A stretch of DNA of 64,000 nt, taken from positions 14,635,001-14,699,000 of the forward strand of contig OY756966.1 in assembly GCA_963580455.1 (NCBI GenBank), in the 5' to 3' direction. Both the position numbers and the translations under genes were made by a program. Source of the stretch: Euonymus europaeus (taxonomy: Eukaryota; Streptophyta; Magnoliopsida; Celastrales; Celastraceae). Shown here in pieces: positions 11,651-23,840 of the stretch. Within the stretch, counting starts at the first letter, position 1, and every line of letters starts with the position of its first letter. Below the pieces are notes generated by a model. The model was not told the DNA's origin. It searched no databases and worked only from the letters and a program-made list of their open reading frames with translations.

Positions 11651-14369
11651 CAAATATACAAAACCGTTAAAAGCTCCTCCATAGAGAGAGTTGGGCAACT
11701 TCGGACTATCCAAATTTCTCGGGATAGACTTTTTATTGTTCTTCTATGTCAAATTTTACGAGTATAAGCTTCCTAGATTATTTCGATGCCAAAACAACAA
11801 CTTTCTATGACAAATGGACAAAACCGTTAAAAGGTCCTCCATAGAGAGAGTTGAGCAACTTCGGACTGTGAATGTTGCTCGGGATAGACTTTTTATTGTT
11901 CTTCTATGTCAAATTTTACGAGTATAAGCTTCCTACATTATTTCGATGCCAAAACACCAACTTTCTATGACAAATATACAAAACCGTTAAAAGCTCCTCC
12001 ATAGAGAGAGTTGGGCAACTTCGGACTATCAAAATTTCTCAGGATAGACTTTTTATTGTTCTTCTATGTCAAATTTTACGAGTATAAGCTTCCTAGATTA
12101 TTTCGATGCCAAAACAACAACTTTCTATGACAAATGGACAAAACCATTAAAAGCTCCTCCATAGAGAGAGTTGAGCAACTTCGGACTGTGAAAGTTGCTC
12201 GGGATAGACTTTTTATTGTTCTTCTATGTCAAATTTTACGAGTATAAGCTTCCTACATTATTTCGATGCCAAAACACCAACTTTCTATGACAAATATACA
12301 AAACCGTTAAAAGCTTCTCCATAGAAAGAGTTGGGTAACTTCGGACTATCAAAATTTCTCGGGATAGACTTTTTATTGTTCTTGTATGTTAAATTTTACG
12401 AGTATAAGCTTCCTACATTATTTCGATGCCAAAACACCAACTTTCTATGAGAAATGGACAAAACCGTTAAAAGCTCCTCCATAGAGAGAGTTGAGCAACT
12501 TCCGACCATCAAAGTTGCTCGGTGTACAATTTCTATTGTTCTCATATGTCAAATTTTACGAGTATAAGCTTCCTACATTATTTCGATGCCAAAACACCAA
12601 CTTTCTATGACAAATGGACAAAACCGTTAAAAGCTCCTCCATAGAGAGAGTTGAGCAACTTCGGACCATCAAAGTTGCTCGGTGTACAATTTCTATTGTT
12701 TTCATATGTCAAATTTTACGAGTATAAGCTTCCTACATTATTTCGATGCCAAAACACCAACTTTCTATGACAAATGGACAAAACCGTTAAAAGCTCCACT
12801 ATAGAGAGAGTTGAGCAACTTCAGACTGTTAAAGTTGCTCGGGATAGACTTTTTATTGCTCTTCTATGTCAAATTTTACGAGTATAAGCTTCCTACATTA
12901 TTTCGATGCCAAAACACCAACTTTCTAAGACAAATATACAAAACCGTTAAAAGCTCCTCCAAAGAGAGAGTTGGGCAACTTCGGACTATCAAAATTTCTC
13001 GGGATAGACTTTTTATTGTTCTTCTATGTCAAATTTTACGAGTATAAGCTTCCTAGATTATTTCGATGCCAAAACACCAACTTTCTATGACAAATGGACA
13101 AAACCGTTAAAAGCTCCTCTATAGAGAGAGTTGAGCAACTTCGGACTGTGAAAGTTACTCGGGATAGACTTTTTATTGTTCTTCTATGTCAAATTTTACG
13201 AGTATAAGCTTCCTAGATTATTTTGATGCCAAAACACCAACTTGCTATGACAAATAGACAAAACCGTTAAAAGCTCCACCATAGAGAGAGTTGAGCAACT
13301 TCGGACTATCAAAATTGCTCGGGATAGACTTTTTATTGTTCTTGTATGTTAAATTTTACGAGTATAAGCTTCCTACATTATTTCGATGCCAAAACACCAA
13401 CTTTCTATGACAAATGGACAAAACCGTTAAAAGGTCCTCCATAGAGAGAGTTGAGCAACTTCGGACCATCAAAGTTGCTCGGTGTACAATTTCTATTGTT
13501 CTCATATGTCAAATTTTAGGAGTATAAGCTTCCTACATTATTTCGATGCCAAAACACCAACTTTCTATGACAAATGGACAAAACCGTTAAAAGCTCCTCA
13601 ATAGAGAGAGTTGAGCAACTTCGGACCATCAAAGTTGCTCGGTGTACAATTTCTATTGTTCTCATATGTCAAATTTTACGAGTATAAGCTTCCTACATTA
13701 TTTCGATGCCAAAACACCAACTTTCTATGACAAATGGACAAAACCGTTAAAAGCTCCTCCATAGAGAGAGTTGAGCAAGTTCGGACTATCAAAGTTGCTC
13801 GGGATAGACTTTTAATTGTTCTTCTATGTCAAATTTTATGAGTATAAGCTTCCTACATTATTTCGATGCCAAAACACCAACTTTCTATGACAAATGGACA
13901 AAACCGTTAAAAGCTCCTCCATACAGAGAGTTGAGCAACTTCGGACCATCAAAGTTGCTCGGTGTACAATTTATATTGTTCTCATATGTCAAATTTTACG
14001 AGTATAGGCTTCCTACATTATTTCGATGCCAAATCACCAACTTTCTATGACAAATGGACAAAACCGTTAAAAGCTCCTCCATAGAGAGAGTTGAGCAACT
14101 TCGGACTATCAAAGTTGCTCGGGATAGACATTTAATTGTTCTTCTATGTCAAATTTTATGAGTATAAGCTTCCTACATTATTTCGATGCCAAAACACCAA
14201 CTTTCTATGACAAACGAACAAAACTGTTAAAAGCACCTCCATAGAGAGAGTTGAGCAACTTCGAACTATCAAAATTGCTCGGGATAGACTTTTTATTGTT
14301 CTTTTATGTCAAATTTTACGAGTATAAGCTTCCTACATTATTTCGATGCCAAAACACCAACTTTCTAAG

Positions 14370-16770
14370 ACAAATATACAAAACCGTTAAAAGCTCCTCC
14401 ATAGAGAGAGTTGGGCAACTTCGGACTCTCAAAATTTCTCGGGATAGACTTTTTATTGTTTTTCTATGTCAAATTTTACAAGTATAAACTTCCTAGATTA
14501 TTTCGATGGCAAAACACCAACTTTCTATGACAAATGGACAAAACCGTTAAAAGCTCCTCCATAGAGAGAGTTGAGCAACTTCGGACTGTGAAAGTTGCTC
14601 GGGATAGACTTTTTATTGTTCTTCTATGTCAAGTTTTACGAGTATAAGCTTCCTACATTTTTTCGATGCCAAAACACCAACTTTCTATGACAAATATACA
14701 AAACCGTTAAAAGCTCCTCCATAGAAAGAGTTGGGCAACTTCGGACTATCAAAATTTCTCGGGATAGACTTTTTACTATTCTTCTATGTGAAATTTTACG
14801 AGTATAAGCTTCCTAGATTATTTTGATGCCAAAACACCAACTTTCTATGACAAATAGACAAAACCAGTAAAAGCTCCACCATAGAGAGAGTTGAGCAACA
14901 TCGGACTATCAAAATTGCTCGGGATAGACTTTTTATTGTTCTTCTATGTTAAATTTTACGAGTATAAGCTTCCTACATTATTTCGATGCCAAAACACTAA
15001 CTTTCTATGACAAATGGACAAAACCGTTAAAAGCTCCTCCATTGAGAGAGTTGAGCAACTTCGGACCATCAAACTTGTTCGGTGTACAATTTCTATTGTT
15101 CTCATATGTCAAATTTTACGAGTATAAGCTTCCTACATTATTTCGATGCCAAATCACCAACTTTCTATGACAAATGGACAAAACCGTTAAAAGCTCCTCC
15201 ATAGAGAGAGTTGAGCAACTTCGGACTATCAAAGTTGCTCGGGATAGACATTTAATTGTTCTTCTATGTCAAATTTTATGAGTGTAAGCTTCCTACATTA
15301 TTTCGATGCCAAAACACCAACTTTCTATGACAAACGAACAAAACTGTTAAAAGCTCCTCCATAGAGAGAGTTGAGCAACTTCGAACTATCGAAATTGCTC
15401 GGGATAGACTTTTTATTGTTCTTTTATGTCAAATTTTACGAGTATAAGCTTCCTACATTATTTCGATGCCAAAACACCAACTTTCTAAGACAAATGGACA
15501 AAACCGTTAAAAGCTTCTCCATAGAGAGAGTTGAGCAACTTCGGACTGTGAAAGTTGCTCGGGATAGACTTTTTATTGTTCTTCTATGTCAAATTTTACG
15601 AGTATAAGCTTCCTACATTATTTCGATGCCAAAACACCAACTTTCTATGACAAACGAACAAAACTGTTAAAAGCTCCTCCATAGAGAGAGTTGAGCAACT
15701 TCGAACTATCAAAATTGCTCGGGATAGACTTTTTATTGTTCTTTTATGTCAAATTTTACGAGTATAAGCTTCCTACATTATTTTGATGCCAAAACACCAA
15801 CTTTCTATGACAAATAGACAAAACCGTTAAAAGCTCCACCATAGAGAGAGTTTAGCAATTTCGGAATATCAAAATTGCTCGGGATAGACTTTTTATTGTT
15901 ATTCTATGTTAAATTTTACGAGTATAAGCTTCCTACATTATTTCGATGCCAAAACACCAACTTTCTATGACAAATGGACAAAACCGTTAAAAGCTCCTCC
16001 ATAGAGAGAGTTGAGCAACTTCGGACCATCAAAGTTGCTCGGTGTACAATTTCTATTGTTCTCATATGTCAAATTTTACGAGTATAAGCTTCCTACAATA
16101 TTTCGATGCCAAAACACCAAATTTCTATGACAAATGGACAAAACCGTTAAAAGCTCCTCCATACAGAGAGTTGAGCAACTTCGGACCATCAAAGTTGCTC
16201 GGTGTACAATTTCTATTGTTCTCATATGTCAAATTTTACGAGTATAAGCTTCCTACATTATTTCGATGCCAAAACACCAACTTTCTATGACAAATGGACA
16301 AATCCGTTAAAAGCTCTTCCATAGAGAGAGTTGAGCAACTTCGGACTCTCAAAGTTGCTCGGGATAGACTTTTAATTGTTCTTCTATGTCAAATTATACG
16401 AGTATAAGTTTCCTACATTATTTCGATGCCAAAACACCAACTTTCTATGACAAATGGACAAAACCGTTAAAAGCTCCACCATAGAGGGAGTTGAGCAACT
16501 TTGGACCATCAAAGTTGCTCGGTGTACAATTTCTATTGTTCTCATATGTCAAATTTTACGAGTATAAGCTTCAGAGATTATTTCAATGCCAAAACACCAA
16601 CTTTTTATGACAAATGGACAAAACCGTTAAAAGCTCCTCTATAGAGAGAGTTGAGCAACTTCGGACTGTGAAAGTTGCTCGGGATAGACTTTTTATTGTT
16701 CTTCTATGTCAAATTTTACGAGTATAAGCTTCCTACATTATTTCGATGCCAAAACACCAACTTTCTAAGA
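14370..16770 (+). repeat. 2,400-bp duplication, copy 3 (inside copy B of the 7,520-bp repeat)
   Basis: Equivalent of 6,850-9,250 shifted by 7,520 bp; it shares the same private variants. Its presence in both 7,520-bp copies shows that the 2,400-bp duplication came first. Confidence 0.83.
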
Positions 16771-19170
16771 CAAATATACAAAACCGTTAAAAGCTCCTCC
16801 ATAGAGAGAGTTGGGCAACTTCGGACTCTCAAAATTTCTCGGGATAGACTTTTTATTGTTTTTCTATGTCAAATTTTACGAGTATAAACTTCCTAGATTA
16901 TTTCGATGCCAAAACACCAACTTTCTATGACAAATGGACAAAACCGTTAAAAGCTCCTCCATAGAGAGAGTTGAGCAACTTCGGACTGTGAAAGTTGCTC
17001 GGGATAGACTTTTTATTGTTCTTCTATGTCAAGTTTTACGAGTATAAGCTTCCTACATTTTTTCGATGCCAAAACACCAACTTTCTATGACAAATATACA
17101 AAACCGTTAAAAGCTCCTCCATAGAAAGAGTTGGGCAACTTCGGACTATCAAAATTTCTCGGGATAGACTTTTTACTATTCTTCTATGTGAAATTTTACG
17201 AGTATAAGCTTCCTAGATTATTTTGATGCCAAAACACCAACTTTCTATGACAAATAGACAAAACCAGTAAAAGCTCCACCATAGAGAGAGTTGAGCAACA
17301 TCGGACTATCAAAATTGCTCGGGATAGACTTTTTATTGTTCTTCTATGTCAAATTTTACGAGTATAAGCTTCCTACATTATTTCGATGCCAAAACACCAA
17401 CTTTCTATGACAAATGGACAAAACCGTTAAAAGCTCCTCCATACAGAGAGTTGAGCAAATTCGGACCATCAAAGTTGCTCGGTGTACAATTTCTATTGTT
17501 CTCATATGTCAAATTTTACGAGTATAAGCTTCCTACATTATTTCGATGCCAAATCACCAACTTTCTATGACAAATGGACAAAACCGTTAAAAGCTCCTCC
17601 ATAGAGAGAGTTGAGCAACTTCGGACTATCAAAGTTGCTCGGGATAGACATTTAATTGTTCTTCTATGTCAAATTTTATGAGTGTAAGCCTCCTACATTA
17701 TTTCGATGCCAAAACACCAACTTTCTATGACAAACGAACAAAACTGTTAAAAGCTCCTCCATAGAGAGAGTTGAGCAACTTCGAACTATCGAAATTGCTC
17801 GGGATAGACTTTTTATTGTTCTTTTATGTCAAATTTTACGAGTATAAGCTTCCTACATTATTTCGATGCCAAAACACCAACTTTCTAAGACAAATGGACA
17901 AAACCGTTAAAAGCTTCTCCATAGAGAGAGTTGAGCAACTTCGGACTGTGAAAGTTGCTCGGGATAGACTTTTTATTGTTCTTCTATGTCAAATTTTACG
18001 AGTATAAGCTTCCTACATTATTTCGATGCCAAAACACCAACTTTCTATGACAAACGAACAAAACTGTTAAAAGCTCCTCCATAGAGAGAGTTGAGCAACT
18101 TCGAACTATCAAAATTGCTCGGGATAGACTTTTTATTGTTCTTTTATGTCAAATTTTACGAGTATAAGCTTCCTACATTATTTTGATGCCAAAACACCAA
18201 CTTTCTATGACAAATAGACAAAACCGTTAAAAGCTCCACCATAGAGAGAGTTTAGCAATTTCGGAATATCAAAATTGCTCGGGATAGACTTTTTATTGTT
18301 ATTCTATGTTAAATTTTACGAGTATAAGCTTCCTACATTATTTCGATGCCAAAACACCAACTTTCTATGACAAATGGACAAAACCGTTAAAAGCTCCTCC
18401 ATAGAGAGAGTTGAGCAACTTCGGACCATCAAAGTTGCTCGGTGTACAATTTCTATTGTTCTCATATGTCAAATTTTACGAGTATAAGCTTCCTACAATA
18501 TTTCGATGCCAAAACACCAAATTTCTATGACAAATGGACAAAACCGTTAAAAGCTCCTCCATACAGAGAGTTGAGCAACTTCGGACCATCAAAGTTGCTC
18601 GGTGTACAATTTCTATTGTTCTCATATGTCAAATTTTACGAGTATAAGCTTCCTACATTATTTCGATGCCAAAACACCAACTTTCTATGACAAATGGACA
18701 AATCCGTTAAAAGCTCTTCCATAGAGAGAGTTGAGCAACTTCGGACTCTCAAAGTTGCTCGGGATAGACTTTTAATTGTTCTTCTATGTCAAATTATACG
18801 AGTATAAGTTTCCTACATTATTTCGATGCCAAAACACCAACTTTCTATGACAAATGGACAAAACCGTTAAAAGCTCCACCATAGAGGGAGTTGAGCAACT
18901 TTGGACCATCAAAGTTGCTCGGTGTACAATTTCTATTGTTCTCATATGTCAAATTTTACGAGTATAAGCTTCAGAGATTATTTCAATGCCAAAACACCAA
19001 CTTTTTATGACAAATGGACAAAACCGTTAAAAGCTCCTCTATAGAGAGAGTTGAGCAACTTCGGACTGTGAAAGTTGCTCGGGATAGACTTTTTATTGTT
19101 CTTCTATGTCAAATTTTACGAGTATAAGCTTCCTACATTATTTCGATGCCAAAACACCAACTTTCTAAGA
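16770..19170 (+). repeat. 2,400-bp duplication, copy 4 (inside copy B of the 7,520-bp repeat)
   Basis: Equivalent of 9,250-11,650 shifted by 7,520 bp, including the patch near 17,350-17,480 that sets copy 2/4 apart from copy 1/3. It has the private change to 'agtgtaagcc' at 17,690. Confidence 0.83.
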
Positions 19171-21360
19171 CAAATATACAAAACCGTTAAAAGCTCCTCC
19201 ATAGAGAGAGTTGGGCAACTTCGGACTATCCAAATTTCTCGGGATAGACTTTTTATTGTTCTTCTATGTCAAATTTTACGAGTATAAGCTTCCTAGATTA
19301 TTTCGATGCCAAAACAACAACTTTCTATGACAAATGGACAAAACCGTTAAAAGGTCCTCCATAGAGAGAGTTGAGCAACTTCGGACTGTGAATGTTGCTC
19401 GGGATAGACTTTTTATTGTTCTTCTATGTCAAATTTTACGAGTATAAGCTTCCTACATTATTTCGATGCCAAAACACCAACTTTCTATGACAAATATACA
19501 AAACCGTTAAAAGCTCCTCCATAGAGAGAGTTGGGCAACTTCGGACTATCAAAATTTCTCAGGATAGACTTTTTATTGTTCTTCTATGTCAAATTTTACG
19601 AGTATAAGCTTCCTAGATTATTTCGATGCCAAAACAACAACTTTCTATGACAAATGGACAAAACCATTAAAAGCTCCTCCATAGAGAGAGTTGAGCAACT
19701 TCGGACTGTGAAAGTTGCTCGGGATAGACTTTTTATTGTTCTTCTATGTCAAATTTTACGAGTATAAGCTTCCTACATTATTTCGATGCCAAAACACCAA
19801 CTTTCTATGACAAATATACAAAACCGTTAAAAGCTTCTCCATAGAAAGAGTTGGGTAACTTCGGACTATCAAAATTTCTCGGGATAGACTTTTTATTGTT
19901 CTTGTATGTTAAATTTTACGAGTATAAGCTTCCTACATTATTTCGATGCCAAAACACCAACTTTCTATGAGAAATGGACAAAACCGTTAAAAGCTCCTCC
20001 ATAGAGAGAGTTGAGCAACTTCCGACCATCAAAGTTGCTCGGTGTACAATTTCTATTGTTCTCATATGTCAAATTTTACGAGTATAAGCTTCCTACATTA
20101 TTTCGATGCCAAAACACCAACTTTCTATGACAAATGGACAAAACCGTTAAAAGCTCCTCCATAGAGAGAGTTGAGCAACTTCGGACCATCAAAGTTGCTC
20201 GGTGTACAATTTCTATTGTTTTCATATGTCAAATTTTACGAGTATAAGCTTCCTACATTATTTCGATGCCAAAACACCAACTTTCTATGACAAATGGACA
20301 AAACCGTTAAAAGCTCCACTATAGAGAGAGTTGAGCAACTTCAGACTGTTAAAGTTGCTCGGGATAGACTTTTTATTGCTCTTCTATGTCAAATTTTACG
20401 AGTATAAGCTTCCTACATTATTTCGATGCCAAAACACCAACTTTCTAAGACAAATATACAAAACCGTTAAAAGCTCCTCCAAAGAGAGAGTTGGGCAACT
20501 TCGGACTATCAAAATTTCTCGGGATAGACTTTTTATTGTTCTTCTATGTCAAATTTTACGAGTATAAGCTTCCTAGATTATTTCGATGCCAAAACACCAA
20601 CTTTCTATGACAAATGGACAAAACCGTTAAAAGCTCCTCTATAGAGAGAGTTGAGCAACTTCGGACTGTGAAAGTTACTCGGGATAGACTTTTTATTGTT
20701 CTTCTATGTCAAATTTTACGAGTATAAGCTTCCTAGATTATTTTGATGCCAAAACACCAACTTGCTATGACAAATAGACAAAACCGTTAAAAGCTCCACC
20801 ATAGAGAGAGTTGAGCAACTTCGGACTATCAAAATTGCTCGGGATAGACTTTTTATTGTTCTTGTATGTTAAATTTTACGAGTATAAGCTTCCTACATTA
20901 TTTCGATGCCAAAACACCAACTTTCTATGACAAATGGACAAAACCGTTAAAAGGTCCTCCATAGAGAGAGTTGAGCAACTTCGGACCATCAAAGTTGCTC
21001 GGTGTACAATTTCTATTGTTCTCATATGTCAAATTTTAGGAGTATAAGCTTCCTACATTATTTCGATGCCAAAACACCAACTTTCTATGACAAATGGACA
21101 AAACCGTTAAAAGCTCCTCAATAGAGAGAGTTGAGCAACTTCGGACCATCAAAGTTGCTCGGTGTACAATTTCTATTGTTCTCATATGTCAAATTTTACG
21201 AGTATAAGCTTCCTACATTATTTCGATGCCAAAACACCAACTTTCTATGACAAATGGACAAAACCGTTAAAAGCTCCTCCATAGAGAGAGTTGAGCAACT
21301 TCGGACTATCAAAGTTGCTCGGGATAGACTTTTAATTGTTCTTCTATGTCAAATTATACG

Positions 21361-23840
21361 AGTATAAGCTTCCTACATTATTTCGATGCCAAAACACCAA
21401 CTTTCTATGACAAATGGACAAAACCGTTAAAAGCTCCTCCATAGAGAGAGTTGAGCAACTTCGGACCATCAAAGTTGCTCGGTGTACAATTTCTATTGTT
21501 CTCATATGTCAAATTTTACGAGTATAAGCTTCCTACAATATTTCGATGCCAAAACACCAACTTTCTATGACAAATGGACAAAACCGTTAAAAGCTCCACT
21601 ATAGAGAGAGTTGAGCAACTTCGGACTGTGAAAGTTGCTCGGGATAGACTTTTTATTGCTCTTCTATGTCAAATTTTACGAGTATAAGCTTCCTACATTA
21701 TTTCGATGCCAAAACACCAACTTTCTAAGACAAATATACAAAACCGTTAAAAGCTCCTCCATAGAGAGAGTTGGGCAACTTCGGACTGTGAAAGTTGCTC
21801 GGGATAGACTTTTTATTGTTCTTCTATGTCAAATTTTACGAGTATAAGCTTCCTAGATTATTTCGATGCCAAAACACCAACTTTCCATGACAAATGGACA
21901 AAACCGTTAAAAGCTCCTCTATAGAGAGAGTTGAGCAACTTCGGACTGTGAAAGTTGCTCGGGATAGACTTTTTATTGTTCTTCTATGTCAAATTTTACG
22001 AGTATAAGCTTCCTAGATTATTTTGATGCCGAAACACCAACTTGCTATGACAAATAGACAAAACCGTTAAAAGCTCCACCATAGAGAGAGTTGAGCAACT
22101 TCGGACTATCAAAATTGCTCGGGATAGACTTTTTATTGTTCTTGTATGTTAAATTTTACGAGTATAAGCTTCCTACATTATTTCGATGCCAAAACACCAA
22201 CTTTCTATGACAAATGGACAAAACCGTTAAAAGGTCCTCCATAGAGAGAGTTGAGCAACTTCGGACCATCAAAGTTGCTCGGTGTACAATTTCTATTGTT
22301 CTCATATATCAAATTTTACGAGTATAAGCTTCCTACATTATTTCGATGCCAAAACACCAACTTTCTATGACAAATGGACAAAACCGTTAAAAGCTCCTCA
22401 ATAGAGAGAGTTGAGCAACTTTGGACCATCAAAGTTGCTCGGTGTACAATTTCTATTGTTCTCATATGTCAAATTTTACGAGTATAATCTTCCTACATTA
22501 TTTCGATGCCAAAACACCAACTTTCTATGACAAATGGACAAAACCGTTAAAAGCTCCTCCATAGAGAGAGTTGAGCAACTTCGGACTATCGAAGTTGCTC
22601 GGGATAGACTTTTTATTGTTCTTCTATGTCAAATTTTATGAGTATAAGCTTCCTACATTATTTCGATGCAAAAACACCAACTTTCTAAGACAAAAATACA
22701 AAACCGTTAAAAGCTCCTCCATAGAGAGAGTTGGGCAACTTCAGACTATCAAAATTTCTCGGGATAGACTTTTTATTGTTCTTCTATGTCAAATTTTACG
22801 AGTATAAGCTTCCTAGATTATTTTGATGCCAAAACACCAACTTTCTATGACAAATAGACAAAACCGTTAAAAGCTCCACCATAGAGAGAGTTGAGCAACT
22901 TCGGACTATCAAAATTGCTCGGGATAGACTTTTTATTGTTCTTCTATGTTAAATTTTGCGAGTATAAGCTTCCCACATTATTTCGATTCCGAAACACCAA
23001 CTTTCTACGACAAATGGACAAAACCGTTAAAAGCTCCTCCATAGAGAGAGTTGAGCAACTTCGGACTATCAAAATTGCTCGGGATAGACTTTTAATTGTT
23101 CTTCTATGTCAAATTTTATGAGTATAAGCTTCCTACATTATTTCGATTCCAAAACACGAACTTTCTATGACAAACGAACAAAACCGTTAAAAGCTCCTCC
23201 ATAGAGAGAGTTGAGCAACTTCGAACAATCAAAATTGCTCGGGATAGACTTTTTATTGTTCTTCTATGTCAAATTTTACGAGTATAAGCTTCCTACATTA
23301 TTTCGATGCCAAAACACCAACTTTCTAAGACAAATATACAAAACCGTTAACAGCTCCTCCATAGAGAGAGTTGAGCAACTTCGGACTCTCAAAATTTCTC
23401 GGGATAGACTTTTTATTGTTTTTCTATGTCAAATTTTACAAGTATAAGCTTCATAGATTATTTCGATGCCAAAACACCAACTTTCTATGACAAATGGACA
23501 AAACCGTTAAAAGCTCCTCCATAGAGAGAGTTGAGCAACTTCGGACTGTGAAAGTTGCTCGGGATAGAATTTTTATTGTTCTTCTATGTCAAATTTTACG
23601 AGTATAAACTTCCTACATTATTTCGATGCCAAAACACCAACTTTCTATGACAAATATATAAAACCGTTAAAAGCTCCTCCATAGAAAGAGTTGGGTAACT
23701 TCGGACTATCAAAATTTCTCGGGATAGACTTTTTATTATTCTTCTATGTCAAATTTTACGAGTATAAGCTTCCTAGATTATTTTGATGCCAAAACACCAA
23801 CTTTCTATGACAAATAGAAAAAACCGTTAAAAGCTCCACC
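21361..23840 (+). repeat. Satellite segment between the 7,520-bp duplication and the next HOR block
   Basis: About 15-16 monomers in exact 160-bp register. The part to about 22.5 kb resembles the end of the 7,520-bp segment ('cttgctatga', 'aaggtcctcc', 'aagctcctca'). From 22.56 kb it resembles the very start of the window, with 'gatgcaaaaacacc' and 'caaaaataca' at about 22,667-22,699, as at about 107-139. No gene is visible. Confidence 0.8.

Larger units (their letters stand above)
6320..13840 (+). repeat. 7,520-bp segmental tandem duplication, copy A
   Basis: 47 monomers repeated immediately downstream at an offset of exactly 7,520 bp. Rare private variants are shared: 'ttatattgtt' and 'agtataggct' (6,451-6,490 / 13,971-14,010), 'aaaccagtaa' (7,341 / 14,861), 'tttagcaatt' (8,331 / 15,851), 'aatgttgctc' (11,871 / 19,391) and 'aaattttagg' (13,511 / 21,031). 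The left boundary lies between 6,319, where the copies differ, and about 6,400. The coordinates given are the outer estimate. Confidence 0.9.
13840..21360 (+). repeat. 7,520-bp segmental tandem duplication, copy B
   Basis: Second copy of the 47-monomer segment. Reading the two side by side I found only a few differences, for example 'agtgtaagct' at 10,161-10,170 against 'agtgtaagcc' at 17,681-17,690. Near the right edge there is 'gagcaagt' at 13,773-13,780 against 'gagcaact' at 21,293-21,300. I did not make an exhaustive comparison. After about 21,300-21,345 the match is lost. It is therefore much younger than the 6-8-mer organisation around it. Confidence 0.9.
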
